A stretch of 64,000 nt of DNA from Pseudarthrobacter sp. SSS035 (GCF_023273875.1 NZ_CP096882.1:3968001-4032000); one strand, 5' to 3'. Counted from the stretch's first letter, positions 27,157 through 36,425 are shown. Notes: generated by a model from the sequence alone, not told the origin. Program-made: numbers and translations.

Positions 27157-28074
27157 GTGGCGGTTTCCCTCAGGCGTGACCGGTCCGGCCACCGGCGGCG
27201 TCACTCCGGACTCCGGCGCCAGGCACGGCTGCTCCCCGTGCTCCCGGCAGTGGTTCTCCTGCTCGTGTTTTTGGCCGGTCCCGTGCTGTGGGCCTTCCAC
27301 GCGTCATTCACCAATGCAGCCCTGACCGGCCGCAATGCCCGCAGTCCCGGCTGGATCGGGTTCGACAACTACGCCAGGCTCCTGTCGGACCCCATGCTGC
27401 CGCTCTCGCTGGGCCTGACTGTCCTGTTCGTGGGCGGCTCTGCCATCCTGGGCCAGAACCTGCTGGGGCTCACCCTCGCGGTGCTGATGCGGCGGGCCCG
27501 CCGGACGGTGGCCGCCGTCGTCGGTACTGCGGTGGTGGCTGCGTGGGTGCTCCCCGAGATCGTGGCCGCCTTCGCCGCCTACGCCTATTTCAGCCGGGAC
27601 GGGACCCTGAACCAGCTGCTGGGCGGGCTGGGGGTCGGGCAGGCCGACTGGCTGTACTCGTTCCCGATGGTCGCCATCCTGCTTGCCAACATCTGGCGTG
27701 GCACGGCGTTCTCCATGCTCGTCTACCGCGCCGCGCTTAATGACATCCCCGGTGAGGTCACGGAGGCCGCACTGATGGACGGTGCCGGCGGCTGGCAGCG
27801 GCTGGCCTTCATCACCATCCCCATGATCCGCGGCAGTATCGCCACCAACCTCATGCTCATCACCTTGCAGACGCTGGCGGTGTTCACGCTCATCTGGGTG
27901 ATGACGGCGGGCGGTCCCGCCAACGCCAGCACTACGCTGCCCGTGCTGGCGTACGTGGAGGCCTTCAAGTTCGGCGACATCGGCTACGGCACGGCCGTGG
28001 CGTCGGTGCTGATCCTCATTGGCGTGGTGTTCGGCGCCGCCTACGTCCGGCTCCTGCGGGGGAGCAAACCATGA
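27157..28074 (+). CDS. Sugar ABC transporter permease, MalF-like
   Basis: A 305-residue integral membrane protein with about six transmembrane helices and the cytoplasmic EAA loop EVTEAALMDGAGGWQRLAF, which docks the ATPase. GTG 27157 follows the binding protein directly, and its end overlaps the next permease by 4 bases (ATGA). Confidence 0.93.
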   Translation: MAVSLRRDRSGHRRRHSGLRRQARLLPVLPAVVLLLVFLAGPVLWAFHASFTNAALTGRNARSPGWIGFDNYARLLSDPMLPLSLGLTVLFVGGSAILGQNLLGLTLAVLMRRARRTVAAVVGTAVVAAWVLPEIVAAFAAYAYFSRDGTLNQLLGGLGVGQADWLYSFPMVAILLANIWRGTAFSMLVYRAALNDIPGEVTEAALMDGAGGWQRLAFITIPMIRGSIATNLMLITLQTLAVFTLIWVMTAGGPANASTTLPVLAYVEAFKFGDIGYGTAVASVLILIGVVFGAAYVRLLRGSKP

Positions 28075-28955
28075 CGACGACGGCGGGGACCTCCACCGGG
28101 GGGCAGCTGCGGTCCGGGACGGGCGCGGTTTCCCGTGCCCGGCAGCGTGCCCGGATGCCGGCGGATGTGTCCCTGATCCTGATCGGCGCCTGCTTTGTCC
28201 TGCCGCTGCTCTGGCTCGTGTTTGCGTCCCTTGATGCCTCCGCCGGACACGAGGCAAGGCTTCCGGGCAGGGTTTCCCTGGATAACTTTGCCGCCATCAT
28301 GACACCGGGGCTGCTGTTCCAGCCGCTTTGGAACAGCATGGTGCTGTCCGCCGGCACGGCCGCCGTGAACCTCGTGGCAGCAGTCCTCGCCGCCTACCCG
28401 CTGTCCCGCTACCAGTCCAGGTTCAACAAGCCGTTTATGTACACCGTCCTGTTTGGAACCTGCCTTCCCATCACGGCCATCATGGTGCCGGTGTACGGGT
28501 TGTTTGTGCAGCTTCAACTGCTGGATTCGATGCCCGCCACAATCTTTTTTATGGCCACCACCACATTGCCCATGGCCATCTGGATGACCAAAAACTTCAT
28601 GGACGGCGTTCCGGTGTCGTTGGAGGAAGCGGCCTGGGTGGACGGTGCGTCAGGATTAACGGCGCTGCGGACCATCGTCCTGCCCCTGATGCGGCAGGGG
28701 CTGGGCGTGGTGTTCATTTTTGTGTTCATCCAGGCCTGGGGGAACTTCTTCGTCCCCTTCGTCCTGCTCCTGTCCGAAGCCCGGCAGCCGGCGGCGGTGT
28801 CGATCTTCAGCTTCTTCGGACAGCACGGCGCAGTGGCGTACGGCCAGCTGGCCGCCTTCTCCATCCTGTATTCAGTCCCGGTGCTGGCTCTCTATGTCAT
28901 CGTGGCCAGGGGCGCCGGCAGCTCCTTCGCGCTCTCGGGTGCGGTCAAGGGCTAA
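28071..28955 (+). CDS. Sugar ABC transporter permease, MalG-like
   Basis: A 294-residue inner-membrane permease of the binding-protein-dependent family with six predicted helices and EAA motif SLEEAAWVDGASGLTALRT. It pairs with the preceding permease. No ATP-binding subunit is encoded nearby, so a shared MsiK-type ATPase elsewhere is probable, as usual for actinobacterial CUT1 systems. Confidence 0.93.
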   Translation: MTTTAGTSTGGQLRSGTGAVSRARQRARMPADVSLILIGACFVLPLLWLVFASLDASAGHEARLPGRVSLDNFAAIMTPGLLFQPLWNSMVLSAGTAAVNLVAAVLAAYPLSRYQSRFNKPFMYTVLFGTCLPITAIMVPVYGLFVQLQLLDSMPATIFFMATTTLPMAIWMTKNFMDGVPVSLEEAAWVDGASGLTALRTIVLPLMRQGLGVVFIFVFIQAWGNFFVPFVLLLSEARQPAAVSIFSFFGQHGAVAYGQLAAFSILYSVPVLALYVIVARGAGSSFALSGAVKG

Positions 28956-28974
28956 CAAAATTGAAGGGGCTTCA

Positions 28975-29394
28975 ATGAGTCAAGAACTAACAGCGGCAAA
29001 GCGGCACGGATGGCCCGGAACGGTGCTCTGGGCGCTGCTCATCGTGGCGTCCATCATCCTTATGTGCATCGGGCTGTGGCGTGCCATGTTTTTCGGCTTC
29101 ACGCCAAATCCTAGGCTTGTTGAGGACCTGAGGGTCGGCAGCCTGTATATCCTGGCGGGATCGGCAGCATCGCTCGCGGCCGCTGTCTGGTCGGCCGTCC
29201 GAGGCCACCCATACTGGGTTACTGCCTGTGTGGCGGCACCCGCCATCCTGGTTGGCGGTGCTGCGCTGATGGCGCCCACCAGCCTTATCCGGCACCTCGC
29301 AGCAGCCGTGGCGTTCCCGTTAGCGGTGGCCGCGCTCATCCGCGGGCTCCCGTACCGGGGGTACCGGAGGTCAAGTAAGCCGCAATCCTCCTGA
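28975..29394 (+). CDS. Small multi-pass membrane protein, unknown function
   Basis: A 139-residue protein starting MSQELTAAKRHGWPG, with GAAGGGG about 8 bases before ATG 28975. Four hydrophobic stretches are visible (about residues 15-36, 56-74, 80-98 and 103-124). It lies 19 bases after the permease gene and may share its transcript, but nothing links it to transport. Confidence 0.75.
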   Translation: MSQELTAAKRHGWPGTVLWALLIVASIILMCIGLWRAMFFGFTPNPRLVEDLRVGSLYILAGSAASLAAAVWSAVRGHPYWVTACVAAPAILVGGAALMAPTSLIRHLAAAVAFPLAVAALIRGLPYRGYRRSSKPQSS

Positions 29395-29413
29395 CCCGAA
29401 GCCGGCCGGAACC

Positions 29414-29617
29414 TCAGTCGATGTCCTCGACCACCACGCCGAAGGGGATGCTGTCATCGAGGTGGGCCTGGTGGCCGGTGGGACCCGCGTTGTAGGTAAC
29501 CCGGACACCATGGGATTTGTCGGCAGCGGACTGCTGCAGGACAGGCTTGACTGCAAGGATGAACCGCTCGCTCTTGTCGGCGAGAAACTCTTTGTAACTG
29601 GCTGGAAGCTCACTCAT
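29414..29617 (-). CDS. Small conserved-looking protein, unknown function
   Basis: A 67-residue acidic protein (MSELPASYKEFLADKSERFI at the start, ending PFGVVVEDID) with no membrane segment. The coding frame has good codon use and is convergent with the preceding gene. Longer upstream in-frame sequence is unlike protein, so ATG 29617 is preferred, although no clear ribosome site is seen. No function is assigned. Confidence 0.6.
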   Translation of the reverse strand: MSELPASYKEFLADKSERFILAVKPVLQQSAADKSHGVRVTYNAGPTGHQAHLDDSIPFGVVVEDID

Positions 29618-29772
29618 GGCAAAAGGATAGACCTGCAGAGCCGCGATGGGGAGGGGTCCCCATTGCGGCCGGACCGGGAGGTGTCTTGGATAGGATGGCG
29701 GACGGAGTGCAGCCGCACGGCAGCACACCCGGGCTAACATCCGTAGACCACCAGCCATCAGGGGGAAATCCA

Positions 29773-30780
29773 TTGCTTCAGACCAGTGCGCCCGCACGAA
29801 TCGAACCGGCGGAACTGGCCCGTGCACAGCAGGTGGTGGCGAACATTTCCCGCAGTTTCGATGCCAAGGTAGTGGGCCAGGCGCGGCTGCGTGAATCCCT
29901 GCTGGTGGGCCTGATGACCGGTGGGCACATCCTGCTCGAAAGCGTTCCGGGGCTGGCGAAGACCACCGCCGCCCAGACCGTGGCCGAAGCAGTGAGCGCA
30001 GAGTTCCGCCGGATCCAGTGCACACCGGACCTGCTGCCCAGCGACATCGTGGGCACGCAGATCTACGACGCCGCCAAGGGCACCTTCATCACGCAGCTGG
30101 GGCCGGTGCACGCCAACATCGTCCTGCTTGATGAGATCAACCGCTCCAGCGCCAAGACCCAGAGCGCCATGCTGGAGGCCATGCAGGAGCGGCAGACCTC
30201 CATCGGGGGAGAGGAATACCGGCTGCCGTCCCCGTTTATGGTGCTGGCCACCCAGAACCCGATCGAGCAGGAAGGCACGTACCAGCTGCCGGAGGCGCAG
30301 ATGGACCGCTTTATGCTCAAGGACGTGCTGGACTACCCCACGCCGGCCGAGGAAACGGAGATCATCCGGCGGATCGACGCCGGGGTCTTCACTGAGGCGC
30401 AGAAGCCTGCGGCCGCCGCCTCGCTGGACGCCGTCGTCGGCGTGCAGGAGCTGGTGAAGCGCATCTATATCGACCCGGCCGTCATCAACTACATCGTGGG
30501 CCTGGTGTTTGTCACCCGGAACGCCGGGCAGTACATCGACCGGCGGCTCGCCGGCTTCATCGAGTTCGGCGCCAGCCCGCGCGCCAGCATTGCCTTCAGC
30601 CAGGCCGCCCGGGCAGTGGCCCTTCTCAACGGCAGGGACCACGTGATCCCGGAGGACGTGAAGTCCCTCGCCCACCGTGTGCTCCGGCACCGCCTCATCC
30701 TGGGGTTCGACGCCGTTGCCGAGCAGGTGCCGGTGGAGACGATCATCGACGCGGTCGTGGCCTCCGTCCAGACTCCCTGA
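29773..30780 (+). CDS. MoxR family AAA+ ATPase
   Basis: A 335-residue chaperone-like ATPase. Walker A is ESVPGLAKTT near residues 56-65 (the GLAKT form typical of MoxR), Walker B is IVLLDEINR, and sensor 1 lies in VLATQNPIEQEGTYQLPEAQ. TTG 29773 is chosen because GGGGGAAA precedes it at proper spacing; an in-frame TTG at 29686 and ATG at 29695 are possible. It heads a MoxR-DUF58-vWA cluster; such ATPases are thought to mature or remodel vWA-domain partners. Confidence 0.92.
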   Translation: MLQTSAPARIEPAELARAQQVVANISRSFDAKVVGQARLRESLLVGLMTGGHILLESVPGLAKTTAAQTVAEAVSAEFRRIQCTPDLLPSDIVGTQIYDAAKGTFITQLGPVHANIVLLDEINRSSAKTQSAMLEAMQERQTSIGGEEYRLPSPFMVLATQNPIEQEGTYQLPEAQMDRFMLKDVLDYPTPAEETEIIRRIDAGVFTEAQKPAAAASLDAVVGVQELVKRIYIDPAVINYIVGLVFVTRNAGQYIDRRLAGFIEFGASPRASIAFSQAARAVALLNGRDHVIPEDVKSLAHRVLRHRLILGFDAVAEQVPVETIIDAVVASVQTP

Positions 30781-30787
30781 GGCAGCG

Positions 30788-31672
30788 GTGACCAGTCTCC
30801 TGCAGCGCGTGAAGGCGAAGATGGCCATCTTCGCCCACCGGAAAGCCCGCGGCATGCTCGACGGCGAATACGGTTCCGTCTTCCGCGGCCGCAGCCTCGA
30901 CTTTGATGACCTGCGCGCTTATATCCCCGGGGACGATGTCCGCGACATCGACTGGAAGGCTTCCGCCCGGTTCGGATCGCCGCTCATTAAACGGTAAGTC
31001 GCCGTACGGCGCCAGACCGTCCTGCTGATTGCCGATACAGGCCGGGGAATGGCTGCAGAGTCCCGCGACGGCGAAACCAAAAAGGACATCGCAGTGATGG
31101 CACTCGGCGTGGTGGGCTACCTGGCGCACCGGCACGGCGACGTAGTGGGCCTGGTCTGCGGCGACCGCAACGGGACACTCTCCATTCCCGCCAAAGCCGG
31201 TGAGCCGCATCTGGAACGGCTCCTGCGGGAGGTTGACTCATCCACCTCCCTGGACTCAGGCCCGAGCAGGGTCGAGGACCAGCTGGAATACGTGGCCCGC
31301 AACGTCAAGGGCCGGTTCCTGCTGTTTGTGGTGTCCGACGAACGTGCCGACGGCCCCGACACCGAACAGCTGCTCCGCCGGCTCCGTGCCCAGCATGAGG
31401 TCCTTTGGCTCACCATCCGGGACGCTGACTTGGCCGGGGAAGGAAACACCGGCCAGGACGCCTTCAGCGTGGCAGACTCGTCGATGCTGCCAGCACACCT
31501 GGCAGCATCCCCGGCAGTCGCGGCGGCCTATGCCAAGGCAACAGAGGATCGGGACGCGGCCCGGCACGCCATGCTCCGCCGCGCTGGCATTACCCAAGGC
31601 CACGTGACCGGCAGCAGTGCGGTCATGACGGAGCTCTTCGCCCTCCTGGAAAGGCACCGGCGTGCAGGCTGA
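30788..31672 (+). pseudogene. DUF58 protein gene interrupted by an in-frame TAA
   Basis: The frame from GTG 30788 encodes the start of a DUF58 protein (MLDGEYGSVFRGRSLDFDDL, then DVRDIDWKASARFGSPLIKR). It then meets TAA at 30995-30997, exactly where the family normally has an aromatic residue (LIKR-Y/F-). The same frame continues without a shift as VAVRRQTVLLIADTGRGMAA and runs to 31672. The complete reading would be 294 residues, so a single base change explains the break. A restart at ATG 31049 would lack the first half of the domain. A sequencing error, a true null allele or stop readthrough are all possible. Confidence 0.85.
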
Positions 31673-32132
31673 CCCGGGCATCTACGGACCCCTCCAGTAC
31701 AGCCAGGCGTGGCTGTGGACCGGACTCGCCCTACTGGCAGCGGTCCTGGGCTGGTACGCGTTCGTTTTCCTGAGCACGCGCAAACCGAAGGTGACGGAGC
31801 AGGCGCCCCGGTTCAGTCCGCCGTCGGACCTTGCACGCCTCAAGGAGGCCTACCTGCAAAGGATCGACGCCGTCACGGCAGACGCCGCCGCCGGGCTGCT
31901 GACCGCACGGGAGTCGCACCAGGAACTGAGCCTCCTGGTCCGCCGGTTCGCCCGCGACGTCACCGGCATCGACGCCCCCAGGATGACCCTTGCGGAGCTG
32001 CACGGGCACCCGCTGCCCCCAGTGGCCGAGGCCGTCCGCAAGATCTACCCGGGCGAGTTCGGCCTGGAACCGCTGCCGCCGGTCCCGCAATCGGCCGCGA
32101 CTGCCCGCCAGGCGGTGCGGCAATGGATCTGA
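31662..32132 (+). CDS. DUF4381-like single-pass membrane protein
   Basis: A 156-residue protein with one transmembrane helix (about residues 18-36) followed by a cytoplasmic domain rich in Leu/Arg/Glu. It overlaps the DUF58 end by 11 bases and the next vWA gene by 10 bases. Size, topology and position fit the small DUF4381-type member of MoxR-vWA (Bat-like) clusters. The role is unknown; assignment rests on context. Confidence 0.75.
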   Translation: MQADPGIYGPLQYSQAWLWTGLALLAAVLGWYAFVFLSTRKPKVTEQAPRFSPPSDLARLKEAYLQRIDAVTADAAAGLLTARESHQELSLLVRRFARDVTGIDAPRMTLAELHGHPLPPVAEAVRKIYPGEFGLEPLPPVPQSAATARQAVRQWI

Positions 32133-33166
32133 TGTTCTGGTGGCTGATCCCTCCGGCGCTGGTCCTCGCGGCCCTGGCAGGATGGCGCGCCTTCCGCCCG
32201 GACCGCCACGCAAACGTTCGACGGCGGCCGGTGGCCAATGCGGACCGCCTTACCGCGCTGCCCGAATACCAGGCGGCCCTCCGCCGGCACCGCCGATGGC
32301 TGGCCGTAGCCGCCGTCGCGGCCACAACCCTGCTGGTATCTGCCGTGGCCGCGGCGGCCCGTCCGGTGGAACTGACCACCATCCAGCCGGAGCAACGCAA
32401 CCGGGACATCATGCTGTGCCTGGACACGTCGGGCTCCATGAGCAGCGCCGACGCGGCTGTGGTGCAGGTGTTTGCCGAACTGGCGAAGGAGTTCGACGGC
32501 GAACGGATCGGCCTCACCGTCTTCGACAGCAGCGCCGTCCAGGTCTTCCCACTCACCGACGACTACGCGTATGTCCAGGAACAACTCCAGCTGGCCCAAG
32601 ACGCGTTCGAGGGAAGTCCCGGCAGTGCGGGATTCCTGGACGGCACCTGGAACGGCCGCGGATCGTCGCTGATCGGCGACGGCCTGGCATCCTGCGTCAG
32701 CGGGTTCCCGGACACCGGCGCCGCGGATGCCCGCAGAGCGGAGACCGGCACGAGTGACACCGGCAACTCAGACGCCGGTCAGCGGCGCTCGCGGTCCATC
32801 GTCCTGGCAACGGACAACTACCTGTCCGGCGATCCCATCTTCACCCTGGAACAGGCGGCCGCCCTGGCCAAGGAGCGCGATGTGCGCATTTACGCCCTGA
32901 ACCCCGGCGACTTTGACTACGGACCCGGCCCCGGCCAGCCCGGAGCCAGGTTGCGCACAGCGGCCGAAGCCAGCGGTGGGGCGTACCACCAACTGGACAG
33001 CCCGGAGGCCGTGGCGGACATCGTCCGGTCCGTGCAGGAGACCGAAGCCACGGCCATGAAGGGTGCACCCCGGGCCGTGGTCTCGGACCGGCCCGAGCTG
33101 CCCCTCACGCTGGCGCTCCTGTCCGGCCTGGTACTGGCGGGCGCCTCGTGGAGGCTCCGGCCATGA
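32123..33166 (+). CDS. von Willebrand factor A domain membrane protein (BatA-like)
   Basis: A 347-residue protein. N-terminal hydrophobic segments (about residues 2-20 and 55-75) are followed by a vWA domain with intact MIDAS motif DTSGSMSSAD, the later threonine/aspartate region (VLATDNYLSGDP) and a C-terminal helix (LPLTLALLSGLVLAGASW). The domain should face outward, anchored at both ends. ATG 32123 overlaps the preceding gene; the stop overlaps the next start (ATGA). Confidence 0.88.
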   Translation: MDLMFWWLIPPALVLAALAGWRAFRPDRHANVRRRPVANADRLTALPEYQAALRRHRRWLAVAAVAATTLLVSAVAAAARPVELTTIQPEQRNRDIMLCLDTSGSMSSADAAVVQVFAELAKEFDGERIGLTVFDSSAVQVFPLTDDYAYVQEQLQLAQDAFEGSPGSAGFLDGTWNGRGSSLIGDGLASCVSGFPDTGAADARRAETGTSDTGNSDAGQRRSRSIVLATDNYLSGDPIFTLEQAAALAKERDVRIYALNPGDFDYGPGPGQPGARLRTAAEASGGAYHQLDSPEAVADIVRSVQETEATAMKGAPRAVVSDRPELPLTLALLSGLVLAGASWRLRP

Positions 33167-34188
33167 CACTGCAACCGATCCTGCCCTGGTGGGTTATGGT
33201 CCCGCTCGTCGCCGCCGCCGTGCTGTTTCTGGTCTGGCGTCTCGTCCAGGCATCGCGGGCACGCTCCGCCGGTACACTCCGCGACTGGCTGTTCAGGAGC
33301 GCCCTCGTGCTGCTGCTCCTGGCCGCGGCGCTCCGGCCGGGTGTTCCCGGCGGAGGCTCCGAAGCCGCGGCGGCGGATGTCAACGTTTTCTTCGTAGTGG
33401 ACACCAGCAGCAGCATCGTGGCCGAAGACTACGGCGACGGCTCGCCCCGGCTGGACGGGGTGCGGCAGGACATCATGGCCATCGCGGGTGAACTGGCCGG
33501 GGCCCGCTTTTCGCTCCTGACGTTCGACAGCAACGCCATTGTCCGGATGCCCCTCACCACCGACGCCACCGCCCTGGACACCAGCGTGTCCGTCCTGCAG
33601 CCGCAGGTCACGGCATTTTCGAAGGGCAGCAGCGTCACCGCTGCCGGAACGTTGCTGGCGGAGCGGCTGCGCGCCGCGCGGGACAGCCATCCAAAACGGC
33701 CGCGCTTGGTCTACTACCTGGGCGACGGTGAACAGACCAGCGCCAAGGCACCGGCGGCGATCAGGCTCGACGGCGGCCTGGTGGACGGCGGCGCGGTGCT
33801 CGGCTACGGCACCGCGGCCGGCGGCCGGATGAAGGAAAACACGGGGCAGGGTTCGGGGCAGGACGCCGGCGCCGGCTACATCCAGGACCGGTCATCCGGA
33901 ACCGGCAAGGATGCTTTATCGGTCATCGACGAAGGCCGCCTGCAAGGGATTGCCGGTCAGCTGGGGGTGCCGTATGTCCACCGTTCGGCCGGAGACCCGG
34001 TGGCGCCGATGATGCAGGCCGCTGATCCCGGGGACTTCCAACGGGCACCGGCGGATGGAAGCGTCGCCGGGCGGACGGAGCTCTACTGGCTCCTTGCCGC
34101 CGGAGCGTTCCTGCTGGCCCTCCGCGAGACATTCCTGGTGTTGCGCCAATTGCGGCAGCTCCGACCCGGAGCAGGAGTTCGAACATGA
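33163..34188 (+). CDS. von Willebrand factor A domain membrane protein (BatB-like)
   Basis: A 341-residue second vWA protein with N-terminal membrane segments, the MIDAS motif VDTSSSIVAED and YYLGDGEQTS as the later metal-site region. A final hydrophobic helix precedes an Arg-containing tail. ATG 33163 overlaps the previous stop and is preferred over GTG 33148. It pairs with the upstream vWA protein as in BatA/BatB sets. Confidence 0.87.
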   Translation: MTLQPILPWWVMVPLVAAAVLFLVWRLVQASRARSAGTLRDWLFRSALVLLLLAAALRPGVPGGGSEAAAADVNVFFVVDTSSSIVAEDYGDGSPRLDGVRQDIMAIAGELAGARFSLLTFDSNAIVRMPLTTDATALDTSVSVLQPQVTAFSKGSSVTAAGTLLAERLRAARDSHPKRPRLVYYLGDGEQTSAKAPAAIRLDGGLVDGGAVLGYGTAAGGRMKENTGQGSGQDAGAGYIQDRSSGTGKDALSVIDEGRLQGIAGQLGVPYVHRSAGDPVAPMMQAADPGDFQRAPADGSVAGRTELYWLLAAGAFLLALRETFLVLRQLRQLRPGAGVRT

Positions 34189-35027
34189 TGCGGCCAACGC
34201 TCGCGCCGGCACGCCAGGAACCGGCACGCCAGTAACCGGCACGCCAGGAACCGGCACGCCAGGAACCGGCACCGCCGGTTACCTCGCGGGACCGGCGGGA
34301 GCGCCGCCGTCGGCTGTTGTGGTGGTCGGCGCTGCCCGCGCTCCTGGTCCTGTGCCTGTCCGCGAAGATGCTCAGCGTGGGCATTCTCGCCGACACTGCC
34401 GCCCGGTCCTTCGCGGCCGGGGACCCCGGCGGCGTGGCGGATGCTGCCGCCGGACTGCGGACCGCCAATCTCATCGAACCGCACAAGGCGCCGTTCGCCG
34501 AGGGGGACGGCCTGTTCCTCGCCGGGGACTTCGCTGCCGCCCGCCAACGCTTCGAGGAAGCACTGTCCCTGGCGGGCACGACCGACGAGTGCGTCGTCCG
34601 GGTCAACCTGGCCCTCACCATCGAACGCCTCGGTGACGCCGCGGCCAAAACAGCAGATCCGACGGCGGCGGCCCGGCTGTTCGCCGAAGGCGTTGCGGTA
34701 GTGGAGGCTGCTCCGGAGGGCTGCTTTGCCTCCGGAGCGGATGCCGGCGCTGATGCTGGCGCCGAATCCGGCGCGGGGGAGCAACTGAAACAGGCAGCGG
34801 AGCGGCTGCAGCAAAAGGCCGATGCAGCGGCTGCGGACAACACCACCCCGCAACCGCCGGAAGAGCCTGGGCAGGGCGAACTTCCGGCGGATCCGGGCCG
34901 GCAGAGCCAGCTTGAGCAGCTCAGGGACAGCGCCAGGGAAGCCCAAAGCCAGCGGAATTCCGGGCAGGAGCGGGACGAGTACCTCCGGGACGATGGCTTC
35001 GGGCCGGGTGTTGACCGGCCCTGGTAA
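34185..35027 (+). pseudogene. BatC-like TPR membrane protein gene with in-frame stop
   Basis: ATG 34185 overlaps the preceding stop, as is usual in this operon. Its frame reads through 15-bp repeats coding PARQE units but hits TAA at 34233-34235, where the second unit has GTAA instead of GGAA. The same frame continues: an arginine-rich segment, a transmembrane helix (SALPALLVLCLSAKMLS), then a TPR-like domain (LAGDFAAARQRFEEALSLAG) and a Gln/Glu/Arg tail to 35027. If translation began again at TTG 34317 almost all of the domain would survive, but with no good ribosome site. A pseudogene or a mis-called base are both plausible. Confidence 0.75.
34206..34265 (+). repeat. Four tandem 15-bp units (CCGGCACGCCAGGAA)
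   Basis: Units start at 34206, 34221, 34236 and 34251, followed by a degenerate fifth. They are identical except the second, which has T in place of G and so creates the in-frame TAA at 34233. In other frames the same repeat reads GTGTP-like or AGTPG-like text. Confidence 0.93.
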
Positions 35028-35403
35028 CAGGCCAAGGCAGCGGCGGGTCTGCAGTATGCCCCGATGAATCCGTTGACCAATATGGCGAAGAAAATTCTGC
35101 ACGAATGCGAAACACGCCGTAAAGCTGCGTCTTAATTCGGCGGCGGACTTGAAGGGTGCCCCGCGGGCTCCTAGAGTTCTATACAAGTTACCGAGGTAAC
35201 GTGTCAGCGATCCTCCGATTGTGGAGGGTGTGGGTGCCCCCATGTGGGCCTGACATTTGCTCACGGACAACTTCATTACAGGCGTAACAGTCGCGGCTGC
35301 GTCCCTGTGGAGTTTTTCGTGTTCCCAAACTCAAATTCATTCCCGGCTTCACCGTCACATTTGCTGACCGGTAGCCGGCAATGGCCCAAAGCCAAGGACG
35401 CAA
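35028..35403 (+). promoter_or_regulatory. metF promoter and structured leader region
   Basis: TTGAAG (35149-35154) and TAGAGT (35172-35177) with 17-base spacing form a good promoter, placing the transcript start near 35184 and a leader of about 220 nt before metF. The leader begins with the palindrome GTTACC-GA-GGTAAC (35187-35200). Next TGTCAG (35202-35207) can pair with CTGACA (35250-35255) around two small hairpins (35212-35227 and 35236-35249), a compact three-way junction. A weak ACAGG/CCTGT hairpin followed by GTTTTT is at 35278-35315. I do not recognise a known SAM or cobalamin riboswitch here. No gene lies between 35028 and 35148. Confidence 0.5.
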
Positions 35404-36369
35404 ATGTCACCGCCAAGCCTTATTGAAACGCATCCGAACCTCACCGAGACTGCCCCCGTGGCGCTTTCGTACGAACTCTTCCCGCCCCGCTCGCCGGCCG
35501 CGGCCGAGTCGCTCTGGACCACCATCCGGGAACTGGAAACCACCGAGCCGGACTACGTCTCCGTCACGTACGGTGCCAGTGGCTCGAACCGGGACACCGC
35601 CGTCGAACTCATCAACCGGCTCCTCCTGGAATCCACGCTCCGGCCCCTCGCCCACCTCACCTGCGTGGGCAGCACGCCGGAGGAACTGGCGGAGATCATC
35701 GGCGACCTCCTGGACACCGGGGTCCGCGGCATCCTGGCCCTCCGGGGCGACCAGCCCAAGGACGGTGCACCGCTCGCCGCAGGGTCACTGCGGTATGCGC
35801 AGGACCTGATCGAGCTCATCCGGCGGGTTGAACAGCGGCGGTCGGCCCTGCTGTGTGCAGGCAAGATCGCCGTGGGCGTCGCCGCGTACCCCACCCGGCA
35901 CCCGGAATCACCCAGTGAAGCCCACGACGTCGAGGTGCTGCTCGCCAAGCAGCGCTCCGGCGCCGACTTTGCCATCACCCAGGTCTTCTTCCACACCGAG
36001 CAGTACGCGAACCTCATCAGCCGCGCACGCCGGGCCGGGGTCACCATCCCCATCATCCCGGGCGTTATGCCGCTCACCAGCCTGCGCCGGGTCACACGGC
36101 TCGGCGAACTGACCGGCGTTGAACCGGCACCGGAACTCCTGGCTCGGCTCGCCGCCGCGGACACTGATTCCGAACGACTTCGGATCGGGGTCCGGGCCAC
36201 GGTGGACCTGGCCAACGCGGCCCTCGAGGCCGGAGCGCCGGGCATCCACATCTACACCTTCAACGAACACCAGAGCGCGCTGGAGGTGCTGGACAAACTG
36301 GCACTTCCGCGCCAGTCCCGTTCAGTGGGCCGCCGCAGCGCCACCCTCCGGCGCCAGCTCGCCAGCTGA
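35404..36369 (+). CDS. metF: Methylenetetrahydrofolate reductase
   Basis: FAD enzyme reducing 5,10-methylene-THF to 5-methyl-THF for methionine synthesis. The 321-residue protein has the TIM-barrel hallmarks SYELFPPRSPAA, VSVTYGASGSNR, HLTCVG, ALRGDQP and ITQVFFHTEQY. ATG 35404 follows the leader, and metE starts 57 bases downstream, so MetF feeds methyl groups directly to MetE. Confidence 0.95.
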   Translation: MSPPSLIETHPNLTETAPVALSYELFPPRSPAAAESLWTTIRELETTEPDYVSVTYGASGSNRDTAVELINRLLLESTLRPLAHLTCVGSTPEELAEIIGDLLDTGVRGILALRGDQPKDGAPLAAGSLRYAQDLIELIRRVEQRRSALLCAGKIAVGVAAYPTRHPESPSEAHDVEVLLAKQRSGADFAITQVFFHTEQYANLISRARRAGVTIPIIPGVMPLTSLRRVTRLGELTGVEPAPELLARLAAADTDSERLRIGVRATVDLANAALEAGAPGIHIYTFNEHQSALEVLDKLALPRQSRSVGRRSATLRRQLAS

Positions 36370-36425
36370 CCTTCCAACATCCGCCAGACCATTCACAGTT
36401 TCCACTAACACTCAAGGAATCTCCC

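Noticed and set aside
35187..35260. SAM-IV or cobalamin riboswitch upstream of metF
   Set aside because: The conserved core sequences of those classes are not present; only a generic three-way junction can be drawn, so it is listed as an unknown leader.
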